A stretch of DNA of 64,000 nucleotides from Puccinia triticina (Eukaryota; Basidiomycota; Pucciniomycetes; Pucciniales; Pucciniaceae): assembly GCF_026914185.1 (NCBI RefSeq), contig NC_070569.1, positions 3,286,001-3,350,000 of the forward strand, read 5' to 3'. Below, piece by piece: positions 21,222 through 33,273 of this stretch. Each line of letters begins with the position of its first letter. Position 1 is the first letter of the stretch. The notes beneath the pieces are model-generated. The model made no database searches. It saw only the letters and a list, made by a program, of their open reading frames with translations, and was not told the origin of the DNA. The translations under genes were made by a program, and so were the position numbers.

Positions 21222-23013
21222 TGTCAGCCTTAGAGATACATCAAGTATCCAAAAGACTGCAATAACTTAGTAAATAATAATAATTATTAAATTATTATTG
21301 CAGAATCAGATTCCTCATCATAAATTAGCGGGGGTTACCCACTTAAAGTACCCCCTTATTCCTATTCCTTCATGTACTAATTGTATAAATAAGAATTGGC
21401 CCCAGAAAGCGCCCAAAAATAATATTACATACATAAATTTAGTAAAACAAACAATGTACATAAAATTAAACTGTTGTACATTAATGAGTAATATTACTCG
21501 TGTAAAAATACCCCGTGAAAGTATTATGTAGACTTCTACTGAAGCTCTTTCACATGACAATTGGTTATAAACATGTCATGTGACAGAGTCAGGGAAATTA
21601 GTCTATTACAATACAATTAAATTACCCACAGCCAAGCCCTTTTCACGGCTACACCCCTGGATACTCCCATAGGGAGAAAAGGACTCAGTGTTTACGCCCA
21701 CTGAAGTCCCCTCTATAAATAGAGGCCTATTTGGCCCTCAGGAAAAGATCCCCCAGACCATTCACCGCCCAATAAACCGTAAGTTTGCAGTGAATATTCT
21801 CCTCTGCTACTACTGTAGCCCCTTTTCCCTTTAAACCATCTCCAGCACGTAAAATCAACTGGATTAAACCTTTAAATATCAAAAATCCCTTATTAGCATA
21901 TTTAGAAGCTTTATCCTTAAAAGTAGTTGCCGTAAGACTTCCGCCTCTGACAAGCAGCCAATCAGTTTAAGCGCTTACCACCTACTTTTTACGCCAAATT
22001 TATTCCCTGTAATTAATAATTATATATTATTAATTACATAATAAATCCTCCTCTTTTTAAAAAGAGTGTTTAAAAACCCTTGTAGTGGCTAAATTACCAC
22101 GTAACAAGCTTAGTAATTTACATTACTAGTGTTTACATCAGCACAGTTATAGTGCTACGGCCCAAAACCCTTAATTTTGACGGGTTTTTGTCCTAAGCTT
22201 CATAAACAGAGCTGTCAGAATCTGGTTGGATTTCTTGGGATAAAGAAATACAAACAGAGAGAGAAGAAAGAAAGAGAGAAAGAGAGAAGATCAGGCCTAG
22301 ATTTTAAGTCTTTGTAAATTGATCTGGGCTATTCTCAACCTGGAAAAGTTGGATGCCAGCTGTGCCAGGCCAAAAAGAGTGCAACAGCCTCCACCCACAA
22401 CAAGGAAACATTGGTGGGATTCAGAAGTAGGGTTACTACTCTGCTCTGGTTTTTCAGGTCTTAACCAGAGATAACCTTTTGATCTTTTAAGATTGGAATA
22501 GTATAAGAAATAAAGAAACAGTCAAGAGCAACAGAGTTTCACTCTGGATAAGCAAGGTTCAGTGAAAGAGTTTACTTACTGTCAATATCCTAGGCGCCTG
22601 TGACGGTAGGTATACTGGGAGCGTGGTAATCTCTGTGGTGGTGATCCTGGGTTATCTGGGGTGTGGTTCTGGTGTACTGAAGTCTGTAGATCCTCCTCAG
22701 GCAAGGGGGATCCTGACTTCCAAAATTTTCACAGTTTGCTTATGTAATTACATATGTACATGTGGTTTGGCGCGCCTGGTAGCGCTGACACGTCACAACT
22801 GCGCATGCGCGCCACAACTCAAGAACTCAGGGAATGAGTATTGTTACAAAGAATTGATAAGTTGTAACTAGGGTTAAAATTGTCTGAGGAAACAGAATAT
22901 GAAGTCAAAACAATGATATCTCTTAAGATGAAAAAGATATGAATTAATTTCATATGTAATAAGTAGAAAAAGAGGCAGACTTTAGGTCAGCTGTGTTGAC
23001 TCTAAGGCTGACA
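21222..23013 (+). repeat. Candidate long LTR (3' LTR of a decayed retroelement)
   Basis: It starts TGTCAGCCTTAGAG and ends CTCTAAGGCTGACA, a 14-bp inverted terminal match. A polypurine tract sits immediately upstream. Inside is a TATA-like CCTCTATAAATAGAGGCC at about 21711. No second copy lies in the window and no target duplication is seen on the left, as expected if only the 3' end of the element is present. An alternative is a 1.8-kb TIR DNA element. No genes inside. Confidence 0.5.
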
Positions 23014-23029
23014 TAACTGATGCCCCTGT

Positions 23030-24745
23030 GACTTACTCCAAACAACCGCATTGGCTTCAAGACCAAGCACAATGCTTTGGACAAGCGTCCTTCCATTCCC
23101 CGATCAATCCAAATCTCAATGTCGCAGGTTACTTGTTTGCAGGATTGCTCAGCAGAATTGTATAATGGTCCAACAGATTCTAGATATCAATGTCAATGAC
23201 AAGCTTGATTCTAGCAATTCCAATGAAGAGACACATCCACCACGCAAGAAAAAACGGCAGCCAAACAAATACTGAGACCACCTGAGACACCATGAATCAA
23301 TGATGAAGGATTACTTCAACAAAACCACACGCTACAACTCTTGCAATTTTTGCCAAAGGTCTTGTTGTCTGTATCATACAGGATCTCACCGGTCATTATC
23401 CTTACTTTGTTCAAAAAGCAGTAAGTTTTTCATATCTATTTCTGAGCATCAGACACTAACCTTGTCTTTTCTCAATAGGATTGCACAGGAAAGATGGGCT
23501 TGAGTCCTCATCAGAAGATCACTGCTGCAATCCAACAGCTAGCCTAAGGACTCCCACTCAACTCAACGGACAAATATTGCCGGCTTGCCGAGACAACTGC
23601 AAGACAAAACCTAAAAGTTTCTCGCGGCGCAATCCAGGAATTCTATGGTCCAATGTACTTATGAGCCCCAAACCACAATTATTTGAAGCGGATCCTGGAG
23701 GAGAATGCTGCAAGAGGCTTCCCAGGATGTATTGGGAGCCTTGATTGCATGCATTGGGCTTGGAAAAACTGCCCAACGGAATGAGCCGGCCAAGTTGAAG
23801 GTAAAGAGAAGACACCCACAATTGTTTTGGAGGCCACCACATCCAAGGACACTTGGATGCTTGAACAATAAGAATGTCCTCAACCAATAACCGCTCTTTC
23901 AGTCGCTACTTGACGGGACGTCATGGGGTGTGGAGTTTCAACTCGGTGAAAACAAGTATACACTGCCTTATTCAAGCAAGGGTGTAGCAGCTGCGCTACG
24001 CGCTTTTTTCTGTATCTCCAAAAATAGATGGCAAGATGTCATAATTACAGAAATATTTTTGGATATTCTGGATCCTCCCACATCCATGAATCAAAAACGC
24101 TTTTTTTGATTTTCTTTATTGAAGTGGTAGTCCTTTGAAAATATGAAGCAGTGTCATTTGGGCGCTATTTTCAGCACAGCTGTTTTGAGCTTTCAAACTC
24201 ACCTGCTTCATGGATTTAAAGCCAAATAATCCCAGTGCGAAGAATACAAAGATGCACTTTTGATTCCTGGGTGCAGGAGAATTCTGAATATCCAAAATAA
24301 TATGTTTACTTCTGACATCTTGCCATCTATTTTTGGAGATACAGAAAAAAGCGCGTAGCGCAGCTGTTACACCCTTGCTTATTGTCTTGTTGACAGCATC
24401 TACAATCCTTGGTTGACTCTTATCCAGTCCAAATATTATTCAGAAAATACTGATTGGGCAACAAAGATATTCATCAAACAACAATAATCAGTCCAAAAAG
24501 ATATTGAACGTACATTTGGCATATTACAAGGCCAATTCCAGATCCTCAAGAAACCAGCTATGCAGTGGTACCCGGACAATATTACAGCAATCCTTAAAAC
24601 TTCTATAATCTTTCACGACATGATTGTGGAATCAAGAGCCGATCCGAAATTGTTCCCTCCACTTCCCTCCTCAACAAAGCTCCTTCCTCCCCAAGAAGTA
24701 CTGTACACCATCCTTGAGCAACGTGTACAAGAAGTTGAGATGTGA
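23030..24745 (+). pseudogene. PIF/Harbinger transposase (DDE_Tnp_4), interrupted by a MITE
   Basis: Plus-strand fragments in family order: KDYFNKTTRYNS at 23303; a DLTGHYPYFVQK frame at about 23380, followed by an intron (GTAAGTTT...TCAATAG, 23423-23478); KMGLSPHQKITAAIQQLAYG; GCIGSLDCMHWAWKNCP (first catalytic Asp) at about 23735; a KEKTPTIVLEAT frame; then NKNVLNQ...PLFQSLLDG; EFQLGENKYTLPY; after the MITE, DSIYNPWL; QKDIERTFGILQGQFQIL (catalytic Glu); and a C-terminus with FHDMIVES. The segment around the second catalytic Asp is shortened after DTW and has lost its ND. Several stops and frame changes add to the 406-bp insertion, so it is inactive. The paired Myb-like gene lies at 25620-34500. 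Confidence 0.88.
23973..24378. mobile_element. MITE with ~65-bp TIRs inside the transposase gene
   Basis: The left end starts CAAGCAAGGGTGTAGCAGCT; the right end is the reverse complement, GCAAGGGTGTAACAGCTGCG. The match continues inward through GCGCTTTTTTCTGTATCTCC and AAAAATAGATGGCAAGATGTC. TTATT flanks both sides (23968-23972, 24379-24383). Removing the insert restores the transposase frame at TLPYY. A 5-bp duplication is read, but 3-5 bp is possible because the flank repeats itself. Superfamily unassigned. Confidence 0.85.
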
Positions 24746-25019
24746 TCTGCACAGGTCAATCAGAAGCTCACCAAGGACCTCATTGCAAAACCTGGGAGAT
24801 AAGGTTCTTCAATCTGACACTTCTGATGATGACACATCCAATCATGATAGCATTTCAGACAAATACTAGTGAAAACAAGGCCCAACATTTGACAATTGAA
24901 GCTCACCATGTTTTTTTAATACACTCATATTCTCTTCAGTTATGCTGCTGTCTCAAAAATAAATTGTTTTGTTTTTCTATCTCAATGTAACGAGTCTGAA
25001 CACTACATTTAAATGAAAG

Positions 25020-25330
25020 GCATTCAAAGTGATTGGTTGACCTCATAGAGATCAATCAATCCCATTAGCTCAAAGTGATTGTCGATATAATAGAGATCAA
25101 TTGATCTCATAGAGATCAATCAATCCCAAAAGCTCAAAGTGATTGTTCAATCTAATAGAGACCAATCAATTTCAAAAGCTCAAAGAGATTGATGGATCTC
25201 ATTGATATGAAGAGATCTATCTTAAAGCGCAATGTAGAGATCAATCTCTTGATCTCAAAGAAACAAATCATGTCTCTCGTTGATCTCAAAGAGATTGATG
25301 GATCTCAGAGGCACCAATAGGGAAATCTGC
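25020..25330. repeat. Degenerate tandem repeat (GATCTCATAGAGATCAATCA)
   Basis: Imperfect units of about 45-60 bp around GAGATCAATCAATC and CTCAAAGTGATTG, between the Harbinger transposase and the 3' part of its Myb-like gene. No ORF. Confidence 0.7.
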
Positions 25331-25619
25331 TTTGCTTAACTGAATCTACTCGGAGATATGAATACTACTTGGAGATATTAATAAGTCAAGGACCAAGACA
25401 AGACTTCATGGTAAGGAGTGAGAACAAGAACTGAGAGAAGAGACTGAGAAATTGAGACATGATACCATAAACATTGAAACAACAGCAGTTGTATTTATCT
25501 CCAATAGAAATCTACATGAACACAAGGTCAGGGTGAAGGGGAAACTCTTCCTCTTGAGTTGGACTGATTGGGTTCTGGGTTTGAGTTGGATTGATGTTGC
25601 CGTCGTTGTCTTGGCCTGA

Positions 25620-25736
25620 TTCTTAGGACTGATCTTCTTCCTCTTCTGACTCATCTGCAGTGTCCTTCTCGCCAGTTGGAGGCCTTGAGGATTCTTGATT
25701 GGAGGCTCGGGAAATTTGCTGTTCAGAGGGGTTGGG
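25620..25736 (-). pseudogene. 3' end of the Harbinger Myb-like gene, left of the copia element
   Basis: Minus-strand sense SEQQISRASNQESSRPPTGE followed by an acidic DESEEEEDQS stretch. This fits the low-complexity tail of the trihelix/Myb-like partner protein of rust Harbinger elements. It is cut at the TTGGG target site of the copia element; the rest is at 33402-34500. Confidence 0.5.
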
Positions 25737-25859
25737 TGTTGGAGTGGTAGCTCGCAGGAATGATGATTTTATTACTAAGTAATAAAATCATAACTAAATA
25801 CTATCTACAAAGTGTGTGTGACAGTTGTCTCTGTCAAGTACTACATACATGTTACAACA
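25737..25859 (-). repeat. Copia 3' LTR
   Basis: A 123-bp repeat, TG...CA, preceded by TTGGG. It differs from 33274-33396 at only a few positions, for example AAGTAA against AATTAA, GTGTGTG against GTCTGTG, and CAAG against TGAG. Confidence 0.95.
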
Positions 25860-25970
25860 TCCCCCCCTCTACAAGAAACTGGCAAATACTAATAGGATAA
25901 TAAAAGAAAATAACGAAAATATGAGAGATAAGAAATAAAATGAAGAAAGAAAAAGAAAAAAAATGACCCA

Positions 25971-28900
25971 TTAGTTAGAGAATCCTTGCACTATCCTACC
26001 ACATCTTCCGTGGGCTGTCTTCCCCAGGGCCTTGGTCAGCACATCAGCTATCTGGTCTTTCCCTGGGATCCATTCCAGGGATGTTTTCTTCTCAAACAAT
26101 GCTTGATTCGTCACATAGAAATCCCTCCCTATGTGGTGAGTCCTCTTGTTTGAGGCATCTTCACATCCAATCTTCACCGCCAATTGGTTGTTGCAGAAGA
26201 TCTTCACTTTGAATTGCGCGCCTAGAATGTCCGACAACAGATTCCTAATCCAGAGTGCGTGGCGAGTCGCGTGTCCCAGAGCCATGTATTTGGCCTGGCA
26301 GGTTGAGCTCGCAACTGTAACTAACCTACGTGATACCCACATGATTGGTGCGCCATACAAGCGTAGGAGAACGCCGTATGATGATCGTGAGTTTGGACCG
26401 CCCCAGTTCGCATCAACAAAACATTCCACTGGCGTTGAGTCATTGCCAGATGGGTGAATAAGTAAAGGCATATCTTTGGTATTTGCAAGATAGCCTAGCA
26501 GATGTCGAAGTCCTTTCCAGTGTAGCGTCAATGGTTTGGCTGAAAACCTGGCTAAATAGTTAACACTGTATGCAATTTCAGGGCGTGTACCTACTGCCAC
26601 ATAGCTTAGGCTTCCAATGGTCGACAAGTAGACTGTGCTGTTGATGCCATCTTTGTTGTCATACGAGTTGGCAGCAAAACCTTCCAGTAGGGGGTTAGAA
26701 TTCAACACCGTGCTGTCCCAGTGTTCTTTCAGTATCTTCTCAATCAGATTTGGTTGAGTCAGCTCAAAACCCTCAAGCTTCCGCTTGATCTTGACTCCGA
26801 CCATACTCATCAATCCTTCCTTCCATTTGATTTCCAAAGACCCCTTTAGCTGCAGTTCTAGTCGCTGGAGTGCCTCTTCAGAAGATCCTGTCACAATTCC
26901 ATCGTCGACGTGGACCCAGATGATAGATTTGTCTGCCCTATTGCTTAGGGTATAGACACTTGAGTCGTAGTAGCTACATAGATGTGTATCCAAGGTCTGC
27001 CAGGGTTTTGCTCAGGTGTTTCCACCAGCAGCAGGCCGCCTGTTTTGTCCCGTAGAGCGCTCTTTGTAATAGACACACCTCTCCAGCATTAACGTTGAGT
27101 CCTTCTGGTGCTTGTACCCATACTTCTTCATCAATAGGGGCGTTGAGATACGCCGCAACAAAATCAAAATTATAGATAGGCCAGTTGTTCTTAGCGGCAA
27201 TTATCAGCAGAACCCTCATCAACGTGAACGTAGGAGTGGGTGCAAAAGTGTGTGCGAAATCTGTCCCTTCCTTCTGGTTGAATCCTTTGGCGACATACCG
27301 GGCTTTGTATTTGATGGATCCATTGTCATTGAGTTTCTTAGCAAACACCCATTGAGCCTCAAGCTTGCGACGTCTTGCCGGCAGTTTGCGTACCTCCCAT
27401 ACTTTCTTTCGACGCAGGTTTTCCAGTTCTGTGTTGATGGCTTTCTTCCAGTTCTCCGCTTCCTTGGATCGCATGGCCGCTCTAAAAGTAGCAGGTACGG
27501 AGTCTGAATCATCGGAGCAGTTCTCTTCAGTCGCATCCACCATTGTTTCTTGGGATGCCACTTCCAGTTCCTCCGTGAAGTCATTTAGCTGGAGCCGCTT
27601 GGATTCTGTCTGTCGAACATCCGGCGTCGGAGGCTGAGCGTCAATGGGATCCTCTACTTTCGCGGCAGGGAGCGTGTTGCGGCCGAAGTTGGCCCATGCT
27701 GAGGAAATTAGCTTCTTTGATGCCGGCAACCAGAATTTCCAGCCTTTGGACCCTGGTAAGTGTCCAACAACTAGCCCCTCTACTGCACGATCGTCGAGTT
27801 TCTTCCGTTTTTCAGGCGCGACTAGGACGTAAGCTTTCGCTCCAAAAACTCTAGTCCAGTCCAATTGTGGCTTCTCACCAAAAAACATTTGTACGGTGTT
27901 TTGTCTTTGGTGATTCGATTGGGGATCCTGTTGATGGTCCACGCTGCCCACAGGAAGGCATAGCCCCAAAACTTGCTTCCCAATTCGCTGTCATAGAGTA
28001 CGCTCCGTCCCATATCAGAAACCGTCCGGTTGTAACGTTCGGCCGCCCCATTCTGGAAATGGTGAAAAGGGAGAGATTGTTCAGCCATGATACCCTTGTC
28101 AGTAAGGAACTTCCCAAGGATCTTGGAATCAAATTCTCCGCCATTGTATGAGCGAAGAACTTTCAGCTTTACGTTGGTCTGTGTCTCCCAACAAACAATG
28201 GTTTCCATCAGTATCGCCGCCGCTTCTGATTTTGTCTTCAGTATCTTTACTTCGCTGTAAGAGGTAAAAACATCTCGAATGGTGAGCGCTTATTTACCGC
28301 CCGTCATCGTCGCTGTATCAAAAGGACCCATCAAATCCACACAGAATACGGATAATTTATCCAGGACGCGCTTGGACGGACCTAGTGCCGAAGTCCTTGT
28401 TGCCTTGCAGATTGAGCATACAGGGCATTTAATTGTACCACTAGGTATCGTCGTGGGTAAACCATATCCAAGTTGTAACTTCACCAATCTTCATATTTTT
28501 CTCAGACTTGCGTGACCAAACAGACGGTGCCAGAACAGCAAGGTCTTTTCTTCATCTGTGAGATCCTCAGCATGCCAGGTGAACTGGCTGTGGTCAACAA
28601 TTGTAGGCGGTCTGAATATGGATTTCGCTTCAATTTCATGAGAGGAAAGTGGAAAACAACTGGTAGTAATATGGGAAGTGGGGGGCTCAAACGCGCGCTT
28701 CGGTCGACGAAGGGGCCAGGTATTCTTGACTGCATTGAATTTTCTATGAAGAAGCAGCCGTCCGTCGCTAGAAATCAAATCAATGGCGTCAAAATTCCCG
28801 TTGACCCTGAAGCGTGCACCTGCTTGTTTGAAAGCTGCAATTGATAGAAGAGTCGACCTAGCTCGCTCACAGTAATAAACATTCTTAACAGCAATTGTTA

Positions 28901-29345
28901 CCCCGTTCATCCCGCAGAATCTCAAAGTACCCGTGCCTGTGATGAATTTGCACGCGGTGTCAGTCGCTACTTTGACGGCAATAGGGTACTGAAGGGTTTT
29001 GAAGTCAAATAGGGCATACCTATCACCAGTCACGTTATCTGAGGCACCGGAGTCCCATATGACTTCTTGTCTGTCACGGTTGACAGTCATCTCGCGTAGG
29101 TTGAAGCAGTTGCCGGTGGGTTTGGCGGACAGGTTCTTGTTATTGAAAACGTATTCAGCTTCTTCAGTCTCTTCTGCAAATAAGTCGGCATTGATTTGTC
29201 TTGCGTCAACTTGTTTGGTGGTTTGGGGGGGGGGGGGGGTTGATGGTCTTTGGTTGGGACACGTGTGGCGGGCGATATGGTCCTGATGTTGTCTCAGTAG
29301 ACCTGGAGTCTGGCTGTATTGGTTTGATATACGGTATCCTGTCAA
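25971..29345 (-). pseudogene. Copia Pol: protease, integrase, RT, RNase H, frameshifted
   Basis: In minus-strand order: protease motif VIWDSGASDNVTG (about 29045); GAG-pre-integrase LLFWHRLFGH (28510); the integrase zinc part CPVCSICKA (about 28415); the integrase core with YNGGEFD and a QNGAAERYNRTV box (28040-28150); then GVWAAY-type RT sequence with FDFVAAYLNAP (27150) and HVDDGIV (26920); then RNase H CFVDANWGG (26400) and ADVLTKALG (26020). Frame breaks occur near 28490, 28250, 27970 and 26980. A 15-G run at 29225-29239 also changes frame. The RNase H motif that is usually AEYMAL reads QAKYMAL here, which would lose a catalytic Glu. This copy cannot make an active Pol. Confidence 0.93.
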
Positions 29346-29427
29346 AGTTGTAGGTGACAGAACAGGGTGGGAAGTTAGGCGTTGGAGCAGGACGTTGAGG
29401 AGGATAAATAGCGTTGGGGTTGTTTTT

Positions 29428-31304
29428 GGGTCAGCCTAAAGGCACCCCAAAAATTTACTTCATGTACACCAAAGTTTTGGTGTACCCACATGTGCACCCC
29501 AATATTACTGGGGTGTACTTCTAGAGTACCCCGATTTATTGGTGTGCAGACCTGCTTACCCCAAAAACATTGGGGTGAGGGTGTTGAAACCCCCAGACTG
29601 CTTCAATTTTTGGGGTGAAATTTAATGTACACCAAGTGAAATGGTGTACATCAGTTGCGCACCCCATCGAGGGGAGTTACTCCCCCACCCACCCGCCCGA
29701 CTTGTTAGACCTGCACACATCGGTCATCAAGGGGAGCAGCACCCCTGGATGACCATTACAGACCGGTCATCAAGGGTGCTACTCCCCTTGATGACCAACA
29801 GAGACCAGTCATTGAGGGTGCTACTCCCCTGATGACCGGCACAATCCGTCATCAAGGGGAGTAGCACCCCTGGATGACCATTACAGACCGGTCATCAAGG
29901 GTGCTACTCCCCTTGATGACCAACAGAGACCAGTCATTGAGGGTGCTACTCCCCTGATGACCGGCACAATCCGTCATCAAGGGGAGTAGCACCCCTTGAT
30001 GACCAACACAGACCGGTCATCAAGGGTGCTACTCCCCTCAATAACCGGCACAATCGCTCGTCGAGGGGAGCTACTCCCCTCAATGACCAACACAGACCGG
30101 TCATTGAGGGGGGTGCTGCTCCCCTCAATGTCCGGCACAATCGTTCATCTCCCCTCGATGTCCGGCACAATCATTCATCGAGGGGAGTAGCACCTCCCCA
30201 CAATGGCCGGCACAGATTGGTCTTCAAGGGGAGGAATCAATGACCAATCTGTGCCGGCCATCGAGGGGAGGGAGAGTAGCTGCCCCCTTGATGACCGTTC
30301 TGTGTTGGTTATCAAGGGGAGGTGCTACTCCCCTCGATGAACAATTGTGCCGGTCATTGAGGGGAGCAGCACCCTTGATGACCGGTCTGTGTTGGTCATC
30401 AAGGGGTGCTACTCCCCTTGATGACCGATCTGTGCCGGTCATCAATGGGAGGTGCTATTCTACTTGAGGACCAATCTGTGCCGGTCATTGAGGAGAGTAG
30501 CACCCCCCTCAATGACTTGTCTGTGTTGGTCATCAAGGAGAGGTGCTACTACCCTTGATGAACGGTTGTGCCGGTCATTGAGGGAAGTAGCACCCTCAAT
30601 GACCGGTCTGTGATGGTCATCAAGGGGTGCCACTCCCCTTGATGACTGTTGATAGCTGTTGATGTGTAGTCGGGCGGGTGGGTGCGGCACCCCAGATACA
30701 TCTGGGGTGTTGAGTGGCTCACCCCTTTCACAGGGTGACATATTGGAGTACTGGGGGTTTGCACCTGTGAGAGTCCCGTTTGGACTCTTCACTAAAGGTT
30801 GTAAGGATGGCGCTGAGAACTCGTCTCGAGGTTTCTAGTGCCCAAGTAAGTGTGTTGCAGATGAAGGACTGGCTCAGAGAGAGAGGGGATCAGTTCTCTG
30901 CTAAGTACAACTGGAAGAAGAGAAGAGAAAAGAAGGACAAGAGAAGGAATGAAATGCTTACCTGGCTCAGAGAGAGAGGGGATCAGTTCTCTGCTGAGCC
31001 AAGGAAGGAAGAAGAACGGGCTATGTATCTATGTGTGACATGTCTTGTGGCCTTGTGAACCCCGAGGGAGGGAGGGGGTTTACAGCACCCCAGTATGATG
31101 GGGTGTTGTGGCTGTGTACACCACAGATTTCACTGGTTTTGGGGTACCCCGTGGCTCACCCCAAATTACCTGGGGTATGAGGTGCTGTACCCCATCTTCA
31201 CAGGGGTGCGCAAAAGTACACCCCAAGTGGTTTGGGGTACATTTCAGCGGCACCCCTTTTTGGTGTACATGAAGTAAATTTTTGGGGTGCCTTTAGGCTG
31301 ACCC
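29428..31304. mobile_element. TIR element with 8-bp TSD, non-autonomous, 1877 bp
   Basis: About 46-bp near-perfect inverted repeats start GGGTCAGCCTAAAGGCACCC and continue CAAAAATTTACTTCATGTAC. TTGTTTTT is duplicated at 29420-29427 and 31305-31312. The ends carry many sub-terminal GGGGT and GGTGTAC copies. The interior is the CTTGATGACCGG minisatellite, with no transposase. The 8-bp duplication points to hAT- or KDZ/Zisupton-like mobilisation; the GGG terminus does not settle it. It sits in the copia gag/protease region, so it is younger than the copia insertion. Confidence 0.9.
29690..30650. repeat. CTTGATGACCGG palindromic minisatellite (array 1)
   Basis: Alternating units of GACCGGTCATCAAGGG and its reverse, separated by GAGTAGCACC or CAACACAGACC linkers. 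Each pair forms a potential hairpin. The left half (29730-29990) contains two near-identical 120-bp blocks. Short ORFs on both strands here are repeat artefacts. Confidence 0.9.
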
Positions 31305-31312
31305 TTGTTTTT

Positions 31313-32257
31313 CCGGCTTGTTGGACAGTTGGATGACATGTGGCCTAGCTTCTTGCAGATGTAGCAGCGGGGAATTTTGTTGAGTGCCATCACGGAGACC
31401 TCGCTTGTGTCTTGAGGTGAACTAGTTCCTGAAACGGGACCTGAAACGCTAGCATCAGCTCCGCTAGCTAGAGTCAAGTTCATTGCTGAGGCATCAGATC
31501 TTCCAGTCTCTTCCGCTAGTCTGTTTTCAATGAAGTCCGAGTCCCATAGTTGCAGCACGTTGGCGGAGGCGGCCAGTTGAAAATTTCTGGTCTCCATGAA
31601 AAGATTGACTTTTCTGTCAAGCGCGGCTCGGAGGTGGTCTTTGAGGTTTGACTGGAAGATCAGGGCAACAACGTTGTCCCAGGTAAACTCAATGCCTTGT
31701 TCAACAAAGGTTTTCGCGCACCGGTCAAAAGCTGATATCGCCTCGGCTGAGCTGCCGTAATCTGACGGGTTGATGTTCTTCAAAGTCTCCCAAGCTCGTA
31801 GGTGTTTGGCCCGGTTCACAACGCGGAATTTGACCAACAGATGATTGTACACTTCTGCGGAGCTTTTGAGCCGGATGAGTTCATACATAAGGTCGGGGTG
31901 GACTGATGAGTGGATGATCCCCCGCGCTATCTTCTCCTGATACGGATTGATGACTGCTTTTTCTTCTGGAGTATAGAAGAATTTGTCCTGGAACCGCTCA
32001 AATGCAATGACTCCAAGGGCCTCGTCCCATGCCTGGATATTTGATCCGTCGACGTTGAGGATCTGATCCGGTTTTAGCTTCTTCACAGCCGTGCTAACAA
32101 TGGTTGAAATCTTTGCATCCTTGTCTAGGAGTGCCCGTTGATTAGTCCTGACGGTCTCTGTGTCACGGCGATTCATGAGTTCATTGTGTCTGGCTCGGTC
32201 CTCTTCACGTTGAAGTCGCATTTTGGCAATGAGGCTGGCCAACAGGTCAGATTGCAT
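31313..32257 (-). pseudogene. Copia Gag with zinc knuckle, interrupted at its 3' end
   Basis: It starts MQSDLLASLIAKMRL at 32257. The UBN2/gag core (WDEALGVIAFERFQDKF, YELIRLKSSAEVYNHLL) and a CCHC knuckle, CYICKKLGHMSSNC, lie near 31350. The frame then enters the 29428-31304 element and stops at 31244. Without that element and one target copy, the same frame would continue toward the protease, so the insertion breaks a Gag-Pol frame. The role is the coat protein of the virus-like particle and RNA packaging. Confidence 0.88.
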
Positions 32258-32371
32258 TGTTGGCGATCAAACTTCAGGGAGTGGGGCTTGTAATGTGGGA
32301 GAGGTTGGGAAATTCAGTTGAGGGGGGGGGGGTTCGGTTCGTCTCCAGTTTGCAGCTGAGGACCCAACCAC

Positions 32372-32668
32372 TCAATCTTTGATCCTGGCTTGGAAGGTTG
32401 TCTCTTTGGGCAGTTCTTCTGAGAACGCTCGTCCTTTCCCTTTATCTACTTCAACCTGATTTGATGACCCCTCAGCTTTGCTGGTTGTTGAAGGTATGCG
32501 GCCCAAACAACACCAAAAATAGTCGTTGGAGGGAACTTGCGGGCCAAGAATTGTCTTCAGGGTTGTATTCTTTGGGGTTGTTTGGTCGATGGTCCGCAAA
32601 ACTGGTAGTGAACCAAGTCTGTTGGCTGCTCTGGGGTTCGGAGGTGGAGCTGATTTATTGTCGGACAT
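32372..32668 (-). CDS. ORF between copia 5' LTR and gag
   Basis: A 98-codon frame starts MSDNKSAPPPNPRAANRLG; a longer frame extends to 32884 without a better start. It is Pro/Ser/Thr-rich and ends at TGA 32372-32374, 115 bp before the gag ATG. It may be the original N-terminus of Gag, now cut off by a stop, or a leader ORF. No domain recognised. Confidence 0.4.
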   Translation of the reverse strand: MSDNKSAPPPNPRAANRLGSLPVLRTIDQTTPKNTTLKTILGPQVPSNDYFWCCLGRIPSTTSKAEGSSNQVEVDKGKGRAFSEELPKETTFQARIKD

Positions 32669-32884
32669 GGTAGGTGGTTTGGCGGGATGATTGTAGAACG
32701 GAAAGGGGAGAGAAAAGAAATACGGGGAAAAAAAAAAAAGAAAAACGGTGGAAGGGAAGATAGATGTTGAGAGATGTGGGGAAGGTTTAGAGTTTGTGGA
32801 TAATTGGTCGATCCGGGTGCTTGAGGGACAAACTAACTCCACCCGTCTTTTCAGCCAATATTGCAAGACTTCAAGTTTTGTCAA

Positions 32885-33273
32885 ACCTGGTTCTGTCTGT
32901 GTGGTTATGGGTAATTAGTCCAACCTAAACGCCTGCAGAGCGTTAGCCACACAGTACAGTCCTATGAGATTCTAGCTTTAGCCCCGCTCAGACTCTTAAG
33001 CGGTTATTACGGAGTAGGTTGACGTTGAAGATGAGGTTGGATCGGAATGATTGGAGAATGGTTGAGATAAAAGGAAAATGTGGAGGTTGTTGATTGATAT
33101 GAAAACAATCGAGAGGAAAAGAAAAAAAATTGCTCGCCGGCCGACTACTGTTTCTTGCCCTGAAAGGACTACTGCTCGTCCAGAAGGGACTACTGGTGAT
33201 TGACTTGTCGCTGTGCCAGTTACGTGTGGTGGTAAAAAAAAACGAGTTACCCTAGCAAGATAGGCTCATAACC
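32885..33273 (-). other. Copia 5' leader and primer-binding site
   Basis: Non-coding leader. The base next to the LTR begins the half tRNA-iMet primer site (plus-strand GGCTCATAACC at 33263-33273), identical in its 11-nt core to that of the TRIM at 2129-2703. Confidence 0.75.

Noticed and set aside
21222..23013. TIR DNA transposon with TGTCAGCCTTAGAG ends
   Set aside because: The polypurine tract at its left edge and the TG...CA ends fit an LTR better; kept as LTR with moderate confidence.
29690..30650. Regularly spaced repeats resembling a CRISPR array
   Set aside because: Units are inverted pairs with variable linkers in a eukaryotic TIR element; no cas genes and no constant spacer length.
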